Notes under the pieces: model-generated
What the model was told of the DNA's origin: nothing
Databases searched by the model: none
What the model saw: only the letters and a program-made list of their open reading frames with translations
Translations under genes and position numbers: made by a program
Shown: positions 1 through 7,503 of the stretch, piece after piece
How positions within the stretch are numbered: the stretch's first letter is position 1
How the letters are laid out: the number at the start of each line of letters is the position of its first letter
Assembly: GCA_004552385.1 (NCBI GenBank)
Contig: SFOL01000058.1
Span: forward strand, 1-10,929
Length of the DNA: 10,929 nt
Direction of reading: 5' to 3'
Source of the DNA: Bacteroidales bacterium
GTDB lineage: Bacteria > Bacteroidota > Bacteroidia > Bacteroidales > Marinilabiliaceae

Positions 1-576
1 TTCGTCATGGAAAACGTACATAACATTAGCAAGTATAAGAAAATATACGAGGCCATTGACATGCTAAAGGCCCATGGCTATGGAGTTTCTCACACCATAC
101 TTAACGCAGCGCAGTGCGGTGTTCCGCAAAAGCGCAAACGTTTCTTCATGGTAGGGCACAAAGGAGATCAGGACGGATTCTTTGACAGCTTCTTCAAAAG
201 GCACTTGTCCCCAAAGGAGATGACAATGCGCGATTATTTCGGAGACAGCCTTGGCATATCAGCCTATTACAGGCATCCGCGTAGTTACGCCAGACGTGGT
301 ATATTCAGCATTGACGAGCCATCTCCCACCATCCGCGGGGTAAACCGTCCAATTCCAGCTGGCTATCAGATACGGGAGAATGATGCATCACAGACTAAAG
401 ATGGCATCCGCCCGCTTACCATGCGAGAGCGAGCCTCCGTCCAGACTTTCCCAGAAAACTTTCAATTCTTTGGCAGCAAGTCGGACATAGAACAAATGAT
501 TGGCAACGCCGTGCCCGTGAACTTGGCAAACTTCGTAGCCTCGGCCATAAAAGAGTACGAGGCGGAGATGCGCTGA
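1..576 (+). CDS. DNA (cytosine-5-)-methyltransferase, C-terminal part (5' truncated by window edge)
   Basis: The enzyme transfers a methyl group from S-adenosylmethionine to C5 of cytosine in a specific DNA site. The reading frame is open from base 1 (it begins FVMENV), so the apparent ATG at 7 is internal. The ENV of motif VI lies right at the edge, and motifs I and IV with the catalytic Pro-Cys lie outside the window. Visible in order, counting from that ATG: motif VIII (PQKRKRFFMVG, residues 40-50), a short target-recognition region of about 80 residues containing EPSPTIRGVNRPIP, motif IX (RPLTMRERASVQTFPENF, from about 135) and motif X (IGNAVPVNLA, 165-174). The stop is TGA, followed by a terminator, so this is the last gene of its unit. 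It could be a restriction-modification partner or an orphan; the deciding neighbours lie to the left. The recognition site cannot be read from the sequence. The gene appears more AT-rich than the rest of the window. Confidence 0.93.
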   Translation, partial: FVMENVHNISKYKKIYEAIDMLKAHGYGVSHTILNAAQCGVPQKRKRFFMVGHKGDQDGFFDSFFKRHLSPKEMTMRDYFGDSLGISAYYRHPRSYARRGIFSIDEPSPTIRGVNRPIPAGYQIRENDASQTKDGIRPLTMRERASVQTFPENFQFFGSKSDIEQMIGNAVPVNLANFVASAIKEYEAEMR

Positions 577-601
577 CCCCACCACAAACCCACACAGTGG
601 A

Positions 602-647
602 AAAAGAGCACACCCCATCTGCGACTGCGGATGGGGTGCGCTCTTTT
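602..647. terminator. Bidirectional intrinsic terminator between convergent genes
   Basis: An 18-base arm at 602-619 pairs with 630-647, with a single A-C mismatch, around a 10-base loop. The arms begin and end with A4-5 and T4, so either strand gives a GC-rich stem followed by a U tract. It lies 25 bases after the methyltransferase stop and 20 bases beyond the stop of the leftward outer-membrane gene, which fits termination of both. Confidence 0.9.
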
Positions 648-667
648 ATATCTGCATTGCGCAATAA

Positions 668-1459
668 TCAGTGCTTGTTGTTCTTCTGGGTGCCTATGTG
701 CATGCCGACCGTGACGGATATGTTCGACTGGTTGCCATGCTGGTTTTGGGCAATGTATTGCAAATCGCCATTGGGCTGAGAGACCTCAATGACCCCGTCT
801 TTGAGTTGCGGGACTATGTTGAGGCGCGCCTGTACGCTAAGCAATGTGCGCCGCCCGGCCTTGAAGTAGGCTCCCGCCATGACACCGAAAGCGGAGGAGA
901 GGTTGGTGGTCTTATACTGAGTGGCGTTGATGGCGCCCGCATATTGTTTACTCGGGGCAAAGTCCACATCGTTGATTATAACCTCGCCGCCGACGAGGAC
1001 ACCTATGAAAGGCCTTATGCTTTGACGGCCAAGGAAGACGCGCCCCGTAAGGTTGAAGTCGACCGCCTGGTAGTTGGCGTCAAAAGAGCCGTAGCGGGTG
1101 AGAGACCCCCATGTTTTCTTATCGTTATAGCCGTAGCGGCGGTAGCCGACCTCGCCGCCGAGGCCTATGGCCTGGTTCAACTGCTTCATGACGTCGGCGT
1201 AGACCACAAATCCGGTCTTGGCGACATCGTTGAAAGCCAGCTCGTCTCCACCGCGTCCGAGGCCGAGAGGCACCGCGAAGCCTATGTGTCCGCCGGCATA
1301 GAGCTGCCCGACGAGGAAAGAGGTGTTCTGCCGGTGGGCCATGAGCGCCATGGGCGAACGGAGGGTCGACGTCTCCAGCTCGGGAAGCGACATGGCAAAC
1401 GAGCCTGAAGAAAAGGAGAGCGCAAGGAGCGCAAGTGCGGTGTTTTTAATCTTTGTCAT
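668..1459 (-). CDS. Predicted outer-membrane beta-barrel protein, function unknown
   Basis: This is a 263-residue exported protein that I cannot assign to a named family. Residues 1-22 look like a Sec signal peptide: KIK, a hydrophobic stretch rich in Ala, Leu and Ser, then SFA as a likely cleavage site. The mature part is rich in glycine and alternates polar and apolar residues, with aromatic patches such as GYRRYGYND, GRVFLGRQSIRPFIGVLVGG and the late strand ISVTVGMHIG. This is the pattern of a small outer-membrane beta barrel of the OmpA/OprF-like superfamily often seen in Bacteroidetes. No catalytic motif is visible. The ATG at 1459 directly precedes the signal peptide. The gene begins 51 bases after the stop of the shikimate kinase-HAD gene on the same strand, with no terminator or clear TAnnTTTG between, so cotranscription is likely. 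The barrel assignment is inferred from composition. Confidence 0.7.
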   Translation of the reverse strand: MTKIKNTALALLALSFSSGSFAMSLPELETSTLRSPMALMAHRQNTSFLVGQLYAGGHIGFAVPLGLGRGGDELAFNDVAKTGFVVYADVMKQLNQAIGLGGEVGYRRYGYNDKKTWGSLTRYGSFDANYQAVDFNLTGRVFLGRQSIRPFIGVLVGGEVIINDVDFAPSKQYAGAINATQYKTTNLSSAFGVMAGAYFKAGRRTLLSVQARLNIVPQLKDGVIEVSQPNGDLQYIAQNQHGNQSNISVTVGMHIGTQKNNKH

Positions 1460-1510
1460 TATATAAGTATGCGAGTGTTCTGATATGCATCACCTTAAAA
1501 CGCAGACAAT

Positions 1511-2653
1511 TCAGAAGAAGCGGGCGGGCGAGACCCCGACAAAATTGTCTATGACATCGTCGGCCAAAGGCTCCACGACGGAGCGGGGGAAGGTGGTGGC
1601 AAGCCCCACGGTGAACATCTTTGCCGCACGACCAGCCAAAAGCCCGTTTTTGGAGTCTTCGAACACGACGCACTGCGAAGGCTGAAAGCCGAGAAGACGT
1701 GCGCCCGTGAGGTAGCAGTCGGGAGCCGGCTTCGAGTGCTCGGTGAGCTCGGAGGTGACGACAGCGTCAAACATGTCATAGAGTTCAGGCACGCTGCGGC
1801 GCACGCTCTTCATCTTGCTCTCGTCGGAGCTGGTGACGATGGCCGTCTTGTAGCCCGCCTCGCGCAATGACGTTATAAAATTCTTCACCCCGGGGATGAA
1901 CTCATATTTCATTTCTTCGGCCTCAAAGTCCCACAGCATCTTGCCCACCTCGGCCTGAAGCGCCTCGTCTCCGCCGAAGTAATTGTCGAATATGCTGGTG
2001 AGGGTTGTGCCCTTGATGCGCTTGTGGAAGTCGGGCATCTCGGGGTGGTATTTCTTTCCGATTCGCCCCCATATTATGTCGTATTGGCTCTCGGTGTCGA
2101 GAATTACGCCGTCGAGGTCAAACAATGCGGCGCGTTTAGGCGGCTCGAAAGCCTCAATGAACATTTTGTAGGCCGAGAACGGCAGTGAAGCCCCGTCTAC
2201 AACCATCACGGCCTTGCGGTAGAAAGGCTCGCGCGCCTTGAGCTGGCCGGCTATGAACCCCTCGAGCTCGTCGTCGGACTTGCCGGCTATGAGCGGCCTC
2301 TTGGCCTTGGCAGGCGCGAGACGCTTGGCAAGTTCGTCCGGCGCGACGTTTATGAATATGGTGAGGCCAGAGGCGTTCATGACATCCACGTTGCCCCCGA
2401 AGCATGGTGCTCCGCCGCCGGTGGCGACAATGACGTTCTTCTCCGCGGCAAGGCATTTGAGAGCCTCAGTTTCCTCACGGCGGAAAGCCTCCTCGCCGTT
2501 TTTTGCAAAGAATTCGCTTATGGAGCAACCGATGCGGCTTTCGACGAAGTCGTCCATGTCGATAAAACGCCAACCGAGATCTTTGGCCACATAACGTCCG
2601 ATGGTTGACTTGCCCGAGCCCATGTAACCGATGAGGAAAACGCGGTCTACCAT
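1511..2653 (-). CDS. aroK: Shikimate kinase fused to a HAD-superfamily phosphatase
   Basis: This is one 380-residue frame with two enzyme domains. Residues 1-170 are a full shikimate kinase, which phosphorylates shikimate with ATP in chorismate synthesis: Walker A GYMGSGKST (9-17), the substrate-site DMDD (32-35), R58 in the EEAFRREE stretch, GGG (79-81), the lid arginine in RPLI (R119) and a C-terminal arginine (R141). After a linker of only a few residues (EPPKR) a second complete domain follows: HAD motif I FDLDGVILDTES with nucleophile D179 and D181, a helical cap, motif II VTSS (S275), motif III K308 in SKPAPDCY, and motif IV ED (332-333). This is the beta-phosphoglucomutase/sugar-phosphatase type. 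The ATG at 2653 was chosen because MVDRVFLIGYMGSGKST is the normal N terminus; the 20-residue upstream extension has no family match. Kinase function is well supported. The HAD substrate is unknown, and a link to shikimate 3-phosphate is only a possibility. Confidence 0.93.
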   Translation of the reverse strand: MVDRVFLIGYMGSGKSTIGRYVAKDLGWRFIDMDDFVESRIGCSISEFFAKNGEEAFRREETEALKCLAAEKNVIVATGGGAPCFGGNVDVMNASGLTIFINVAPDELAKRLAPAKAKRPLIAGKSDDELEGFIAGQLKAREPFYRKAVMVVDGASLPFSAYKMFIEAFEPPKRAALFDLDGVILDTESQYDIIWGRIGKKYHPEMPDFHKRIKGTTLTSIFDNYFGGDEALQAEVGKMLWDFEAEEMKYEFIPGVKNFITSLREAGYKTAIVTSSDESKMKSVRRSVPELYDMFDAVVTSELTEHSKPAPDCYLTGARLLGFQPSQCVVFEDSKNGLLAGRAAKMFTVGLATTFPRSVVEPLADDVIDNFVGVSPARFF

Positions 2654-2709
2654 AGTTGATATGTATGTATAGGAGAGATTATTAAAGAGTGACGAGTGGT
2701 GGCGGGAGG

Positions 2710-2985
2710 TCACACCGTGCGCTTGCCCTCACCCGCTTGAGACGCGATCTGAGTCAGCGCCTTGCTTATCTGGTCGGGGCAGCTTGTTGGCTTCATCCCG
2801 CACCTTATGCCGCTCAGGGTTGCAGCCACCTCTTCCGCCGGGCGCCCCTCTATGAGGCGGCAAATGCCCTGAAGGTTGCCATGGCACCCGCCCAGAACTT
2901 CGGCATGGCGTACAATGCCGTCATCGTCAACGTCAATCTTGAACAGCTTGCTGCAAACGCCCTCGGGCCTGTATTCGTAAATCAT
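2710..2985 (-). CDS. TSCPD domain protein (TIGR03905-type, four conserved cysteines)
   Basis: This is a 91-residue cytosolic protein of an uncharacterised family. The sequence MIYEYRPEGVCSKLF, then GGCHGNLQGI and GIRCGMKPTSCPDQ, matches the small stand-alone TSCPD proteins. Candidate conserved cysteines are C11, C34, C62 and C69, with an additional C42. TSCPD domains also occur at the C terminus of some ribonucleotide reductases, where the cysteines may bind metal or act in redox transfer; no activity is established for the stand-alone proteins. I chose the ATG at 2985 over the upstream ATG at 3081 because family homology starts there, and because a promoter -7 element and a terminator hairpin occupy the upstream stretch. 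The gene is the first of a leftward group, 56 bases ahead of the shikimate kinase-HAD gene. Confidence 0.87.
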   Translation of the reverse strand: MIYEYRPEGVCSKLFKIDVDDDGIVRHAEVLGGCHGNLQGICRLIEGRPAEEVAATLSGIRCGMKPTSCPDQISKALTQIASQAGEGKRTV

Positions 2986-3014
2986 CGTAGTGTGCTTATG
3001 GAAAAAATCTTTCG

Positions 3015-3022
3015 CAAATTTA
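3015..3022 (-). promoter_or_regulatory. Bacteroidetes -7 promoter element for the TSCPD-aroK group
   Basis: On the minus strand the bases read TAAATTTG, an exact match to TAnnTTTG, ending 29 bases before the TSCPD start codon. A TTG lies 23 bases further upstream, slightly beyond the usual 19-21 base spacing to the -33 element. The element sits just downstream of the efflux operon terminator, as expected for a new transcription unit. Confidence 0.65.
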
Positions 3023-3048
3023 TAGGTTTCGCCTGAGAAATAAGACAA

Positions 3049-3079
3049 GGGCCGGCAACCATAATAAAGTCGCCAGCCC
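3049..3079 (-). terminator. Intrinsic terminator of the metal-efflux operon
   Basis: On the minus strand GGGCTGGCGAC pairs with GTTGCCGGCCC over 11 positions (two G-U pairs) around a 9-base loop, followed by the T-rich TTGTCTTATTT. It lies 36 bases after the stop of the TolC-family gene and just before the next promoter. A smaller hairpin (3082-3102, minus strand AAGCGGC/GTTGCTTTT) lies between and may add to termination. Confidence 0.65.
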
Positions 3080-3115
3080 ATAAAAGCAACTCTCAGCCGC
3101 TTATTGATATACGCC

Positions 3116-4291
3116 CTATAATTCTATGACGCAAGATTCAAGCTCGGCTATGGCCATCAGATATTCCGCCTCGGCGTTGACTGTCGCGACGGCGGCGTCA
3201 TAATAGAGGCTCTCGGCATAGATGGCCTCCGCGGCCGTCATCTCGCCCGCAGAGAGAGCCGCGGCAGCCAAGGCTCGGCCGTCATTGAGTTGGAGGCTCT
3301 CCCTGAGCTCAGCCGCTACGCGCCCGAGCATGAGCGTCTTATTGAACGCGGCCCGCATAGTCGACCTCAGCCTGCACTCCTCGGCCTCGAGGCGCGACTG
3401 GGCGGAGACGGCCTCGAGGCGCGACTGCCGCGCCCTGCGCCTGGCGGACCAGAGAGGCAAAGAGACTCCAAGAGTGACGCCCTGGTAAGACTCGTCGGGC
3501 GTAAACTCGCCCATATAGCCGAGCGAGACTTGCGGCATGGCCTCGGCGCGGGCAACGTCAGCCTCGGCCGAAGCCAACCCCCGCCTCGCCCTGGCCAAGG
3601 CAAGTGGCGACACGCGAACCTCGACTGAGGCGTACCACGAGTCGAAATCGCCAGGCAATGAGCCGAGGGCGGTGAGCGCAGTATCGGCAGCCATAATTGC
3701 TTCACCACCATTGAGGGCCGCAAGTTCCGACATCCTGGTGTCGAGTTCGGACTGCGCCCGCGTGAGCTCCGCAAGAGCCTGCGCGCGAGCCAAGGCGGCC
3801 GCCATAACATCGGACTGACGGCCACCGCCCGCGGCGAGGAGGCGGCGAGCCATGTCGGCGAGGCGAGTGGCATTATCAAGGCGCAAGGTGTGGAGCGAGA
3901 CGAGCAACGAGGACTTGACGACACCTGTGTAGGCCAGGCGCGCGCGGAGCAAGACATCTTGGCGGCCGACGGCATAGGTCGATTCGGACAGAGAATCGAT
4001 GGCGGCGGAGACGGCGCGACGGCGGCCCGAGATGGTGGCCCAATCGAGCCCCTGCGACACGCTGACGTCTTTGCGCCCGCTCCAGAGGTAGCCGAACGAG
4101 ACCTCGGGGTCGGGCATTGAGGATTGCGCCCGCCCGCCCGCCTTGGCGGCTTCGGCCTCATGGCGCAGAGCCTTGAGCTCGGGGTTGTTGGCCTCGACAC
4201 TCGCGAGAGCCTCGGGCAAGGTTAGCGAGCGTTGGCCACACGCCCCGGCATAAGTGAGCAGGGCAATGGTTACTACGATTACTCTTTTCAT
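3116..4291 (-). CDS. TolC-family outer-membrane channel of a tripartite metal efflux pump
   Basis: This 391-residue protein would form the outer-membrane exit duct of the pump encoded just upstream. It starts with a signal peptide (MKR, then a hydrophobic run to about residue 18). The two outer-membrane efflux repeats are visible: the first begins LTLPEALASVEANNPELKAL (about 23-42) and includes MPDPEVSFGY (59-68), and the second begins with VSPLALARARRGLASAEADV (227-246) and MPQVSLGYMGEF (252-263). Both have long Ala/Arg/Glu-rich helices. At 391 residues it is at the short end for the family (usually about 420-480). C18 in AGAC is a poor lipobox, so lipidation as in E. coli CusC is uncertain. 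It begins 24 bases after the pump stop codon and is the last gene before the terminator. Confidence 0.93.
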   Translation of the reverse strand: MKRVIVVTIALLTYAGACGQRSLTLPEALASVEANNPELKALRHEAEAAKAGGRAQSSMPDPEVSFGYLWSGRKDVSVSQGLDWATISGRRRAVSAAIDSLSESTYAVGRQDVLLRARLAYTGVVKSSLLVSLHTLRLDNATRLADMARRLLAAGGGRQSDVMAAALARAQALAELTRAQSELDTRMSELAALNGGEAIMAADTALTALGSLPGDFDSWYASVEVRVSPLALARARRGLASAEADVARAEAMPQVSLGYMGEFTPDESYQGVTLGVSLPLWSARRRARQSRLEAVSAQSRLEAEECRLRSTMRAAFNKTLMLGRVAAELRESLQLNDGRALAAAALSAGEMTAAEAIYAESLYYDAAVATVNAEAEYLMAIAELESCVIEL

Positions 4292-4315
4292 ATTTCAAAT
4301 CATAGATAAGATAAG

Positions 4316-7300
4316 TCAACGCGCCGCTTCACTCCCGGAGGCGCGACGATTGATGATGACGTACACGACGGGTATTATGAACCCGTTGAGTAGCGTGGAG
4401 GTGACGAGACCGCCAAGGAGTACTTTAGCCATAGGGCTTTGAATCTCATTGCCCGGCAAGTCTCCGCCCAAGACGAGCGGCAGGAGCGCGAGAGCCGAGG
4501 TGAGTGCGGTCATAAGAATGGGGTTGAGCCTGTCTGCCGAGCCGATGGACACACTCTCGGCCACGGTCCGCCCCTCGGCACGCAGGTCGGCGTAACGGGC
4601 TATGAGCAGCATGCCGTTCCTGGTGGCGATGCCAAAGAGCGAGATGAAGCCGATGATGGCAGGAATGCTGACGACGGAGCCCGACAGCCATATGACCATG
4701 ACGCCGCCTATGAGGGCGAGAGGAAGGTTGAGCAAAATGACGGCGCTCTCAAAGGCATTCTTGAACTGGCCGTAGAGCAGCAGGAAAATGACGATGACGG
4801 AGAAAAGCGAAGCCACAAGCAGGGTGCGCGAGGCGGACTGCCCGCTCTCAAACTGGCCGCCGTACTCCACGTGGTAGCCCTCGGGCAGCGACACCTTTTC
4901 CGCAATGGCCTGACGCACGCGCCCTACAGTGCCGACAAGGTCGCCACCGGTGACACTCGCCGAGATGACAATCTTTCTGGCCACGTCCTCGCGGTTTATG
5001 GTGTTAGGCCCGACGGCGGAGCGGACGTCGGCGAGACTGGCGAGCGACACCTGCCCCCGGGCGCCGTCAATGGCGATGTCCTTGATTCTCTCGGCTGTCG
5101 ATCGGCTGTCGGCCCCCACCTTGAGCGTGAGATCGAAGCTCTCGTTACCCTCATATACCAGTGACACGGCCTCGCCCGCGAGGAGCACGTCGACCGCCTC
5201 GGCGAACTGCGGAAGCGTGACCCCGTAGGCGGCAAGCATGTCGCGCCGGGGCACTATCTGGAGCTGTGGCCGCTCCACCTGCTGCTCGACGTTAAGGTCG
5301 GCAAGCCCGTCGACGTCCTCAATGGCCTCCTTGATCTGATTGCCGAGCGAGAACATACGGTTGAGGTCGTCGCCGAAAAGCTTGATGGCGAGGTTGGACT
5401 TGGATCCGCTCAGCATCGCGTCAATACGGTGTGAGATGGGCGAGCCGACCTCGACCGCGATGCCCGGTATGGAGCCGAGACGGTGGCGGATGTCGGCCAT
5501 GAGCTCATCTTTCGTACGATCCTTGAGCTCGTAAGGCGCCTCAATCTCAGACACGTTGACGCCAAGCGCGTGCTCGTCAAGCTCGGCGCGCCCGGTCTTC
5601 CGGCCCACGGTGATGATTTCGGGTATGGCGAGCAGGGAGTCCTCGGCCTGACGCCCTATGGCGTCACTCTCCTCGAGGGAGACACCGGGCAAAGTGCTGA
5701 CATTGATGGTGAAAGAGCCCTCATTGAAAGGCGGGAGGAAACTGCTGCCAAGATTGAAGAAGACGACTATCGCCATGACGAGCGCGGCCGCCGTTGAGGC
5801 GAGCACCCCCGGCTTGTGAGCCAAAGCCCATGCGAGAGCGCGCGAGTAGGCCGCCTTGAGCTTCCTCTCGACGAGAGGCTCGGCCTTCGCCTCGCCGCCG
5901 CGGCCGCTGCCAGAGAGAAGATAGCTGCTGAGGACGGGCGTGAGGGTGAGAGCGACAATCGTCGAGGCCGCGAGCGACGTGATGAAAGCCACGCCGAGCG
6001 GGGCGAGCATGCGCCCCTCCATGCCACTGAGAAAGAAGAGCGGCACGAAGCTGACGATGATGATGATGGTGGAGTTGAGAATGGGCGACCTCACCTCGCG
6101 GCTGGCCTCGAAGACCACGTCGAGGCGGCTGCGCCGCCGCTCCCTCGGCAAGGCGGCATTCTCGCGCAGACGCTTGAAGACGTTCTCGACATCGACAATG
6201 GCGTCGTCGACGAGCGAACCGATGGCAATGGCCATGCCGCCGAGACTCATCGTGTTAATGCTCAAGCCCATGAGGCGTAGCGAGAGGATGGAGATGACAA
6301 GCGAGAGAGGAATAGTGACGAGCGAGATGAGCGTTGTGCGCACATTCATCAGGAAAATGAAAAGAATGATGACGACAAATACGCCGCCCTCTATGAGCGC
6401 CTCTTTGACATTGGCGATGGAGCTGGCGATGAAACGCTCCTGCCTGTAGATGTCGGTGTCGACCTTGACATCGGGCGGCAGCTCGGCCTTGATGTCGGCG
6501 AGCGCGGCGTCGAGCCTTCCGGTGAGGTCGAGCGTGCTGGCGTTGGGCTGCTTGGTGACGGTGAGCATGACCGCCGGTCGGCCGTCTTGCGACGCGAGGC
6601 CCATTCGCGGCTCCTTGGCGCCGATGGTGACGTCGGCCACGTCTTGAAGCATCAGGGTGCGTCCGTCGGCCGTCACGATGGCGGCCTTTGCCATCTGGCT
6701 GACATCAGAAGTTGAGAGCATTCCGCGGATGATGTACTCGTTGCCGTACTCATAGAGCGTCCCGCCGGCGGCATTCTGGTTCATGCCGGCCACGGCGGCG
6801 CGCACGTCGGAGAGCGACACGCCGAGACGGCTCATGCGTGAGGGATCGAGGAGAATCTGATACTCCTTGATGTCTCCACCCATGACAGAGACCTGCGCCA
6901 CGCCGCCCGTGGAGAGCAGACGCGGCCTTATTGTCCAGTCGGCCAGTGTGCGCAGCGATAGCATTGATGTGGAGTCGGCAGTGAGGGAAATGAACATCAC
7001 CTCGCCCAGAATGGAGGACTGGGGGCCGAGGGTCGGGTTGCCTGCCTGCTGAGGCATCTGGTCACGGACCACGGCAATCTTCTCAGACACTGTCTGGCGA
7101 GCTAAGTAGACATCAGTGTCCCAGTCGAACTCGACCCATACGACAGAGAAACCGTTGGTTGACGAAGAGCGGACCCGGCGCACACCCGTCGCGCCATTTA
7201 CAGAGGCCTCGATAGGGAAGGTGACGAGCCTCTCGACCTCCTCAGCGGCCATGCCCTTGGCCTCGGTCATCACCACCACCGTGGGGGCGTTGAGGTCGGG

Positions 7301-7417
7301 GAAGACGTCAACATCCATGCGCGAGACTGTGTAAGCGCCTACCATCATGAGAAGCACGGCAGCGAGCAGGATGGCCAGGCGGTTATGAAGCGAAAAATGT
7401 ATAATCTTGTCTAACAT
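4316..7417 (-). CDS. CusA/CzcA-family heavy-metal efflux RND transporter permease
   Basis: This 1033-residue inner-membrane pump is the usual length for the heavy-metal RND family and uses proton influx to expel metal through the adaptor and outer-membrane channel. Visible features are a first membrane segment (about 12-30) followed by MDVDVFPDLNAPTVVV; a porter domain with GPQSSILGEV and GGDIKEYQILLDP; membrane segments from about 340 to 500; the proton-relay motif GSLVDDAIVDVENVFKRL (400-417) with D404, D405, D409 and E411; FLPPFNEGSF (560-569) opening the second half; and a final membrane cluster that includes IGFISLFGIATRNGMLLIARY. Aligned from memory with E. coli CusA, the three copper-binding methionines (573, 623, 672) appear to be replaced: Asn572 for the first, no Met at the second, and a Met displaced by one at the third. 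That argues for a divalent metal rather than Cu(I)/Ag(I). The metal itself is not determined. The gene lies between the adaptor and TolC-family genes in one operon. Confidence 0.96.
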   Translation of the reverse strand: MLDKIIHFSLHNRLAILLAAVLLMMVGAYTVSRMDVDVFPDLNAPTVVVMTEAKGMAAEEVERLVTFPIEASVNGATGVRRVRSSSTNGFSVVWVEFDWDTDVYLARQTVSEKIAVVRDQMPQQAGNPTLGPQSSILGEVMFISLTADSTSMLSLRTLADWTIRPRLLSTGGVAQVSVMGGDIKEYQILLDPSRMSRLGVSLSDVRAAVAGMNQNAAGGTLYEYGNEYIIRGMLSTSDVSQMAKAAIVTADGRTLMLQDVADVTIGAKEPRMGLASQDGRPAVMLTVTKQPNASTLDLTGRLDAALADIKAELPPDVKVDTDIYRQERFIASSIANVKEALIEGGVFVVIILFIFLMNVRTTLISLVTIPLSLVISILSLRLMGLSINTMSLGGMAIAIGSLVDDAIVDVENVFKRLRENAALPRERRRSRLDVVFEASREVRSPILNSTIIIIVSFVPLFFLSGMEGRMLAPLGVAFITSLAASTIVALTLTPVLSSYLLSGSGRGGEAKAEPLVERKLKAAYSRALAWALAHKPGVLASTAAALVMAIVVFFNLGSSFLPPFNEGSFTINVSTLPGVSLEESDAIGRQAEDSLLAIPEIITVGRKTGRAELDEHALGVNVSEIEAPYELKDRTKDELMADIRHRLGSIPGIAVEVGSPISHRIDAMLSGSKSNLAIKLFGDDLNRMFSLGNQIKEAIEDVDGLADLNVEQQVERPQLQIVPRRDMLAAYGVTLPQFAEAVDVLLAGEAVSLVYEGNESFDLTLKVGADSRSTAERIKDIAIDGARGQVSLASLADVRSAVGPNTINREDVARKIVISASVTGGDLVGTVGRVRQAIAEKVSLPEGYHVEYGGQFESGQSASRTLLVASLFSVIVIFLLLYGQFKNAFESAVILLNLPLALIGGVMVIWLSGSVVSIPAIIGFISLFGIATRNGMLLIARYADLRAEGRTVAESVSIGSADRLNPILMTALTSALALLPLVLGGDLPGNEIQSPMAKVLLGGLVTSTLLNGFIIPVVYVIINRRASGSEAAR

Positions 7418-7428
7418 CTCATTACGAG

Positions 7429-7503
7429 TTAAAGATGGAGGAATGCCGCAACGACTGCGACGATGTCGGCAGGGGCGGAATTATCACGGCTCATGGCGCT
7501 CAT
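7429..7503 (-). CDS. Possible 24-residue ORF coupled to the adaptor gene
   Basis: The stop of the membrane-fusion gene overlaps an ATG in the arrangement TGATG. The frame opened there runs 24 codons (starting MSAMSRDNSAPADIV and ending FLHL, TAA) and ends 11 bases before the pump ATG, so it nearly fills the 85-base spacer. The C-terminal half is hydrophobic (ADIVAVVAAFLHL). I recognise no family. It may be a translationally coupled micropeptide, a means of carrying ribosomes to the pump start, or chance. Translation is not shown. Confidence 0.3.
   Translation of the reverse strand: MSAMSRDNSAPADIVAVVAAFLHL

Noticed and set aside
671..1408. 245-codon plus-strand frame opposite the outer-membrane gene
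   Set aside because: It mirrors a gene with a clear signal peptide and has no recognisable motif. GC-rich codon bias opens long antisense frames.
2654..2713. 20-residue N-terminal extension of shikimate kinase
   Set aside because: The kinase fold normally begins at the internal MVDRVFLIGY; the extension matches nothing and would overlap the upstream gene stop.
2986..3081. 32-residue N-terminal extension of the TSCPD protein
   Set aside because: It runs through a terminator hairpin and an exact -7 promoter element, and the family begins at MIYEYRPEGVC.
3367..4200. 277-codon minus-strand frame within the TolC-family gene
   Set aside because: It overlaps the real gene in another frame, is Arg/Ser/Pro-rich and shows no family features.
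4439..5164. 241-codon plus-strand frame opposite the RND pump
   Set aside because: It is antisense to highly conserved pump sequence; its composition (charged, low complexity) is that of a shadow frame.
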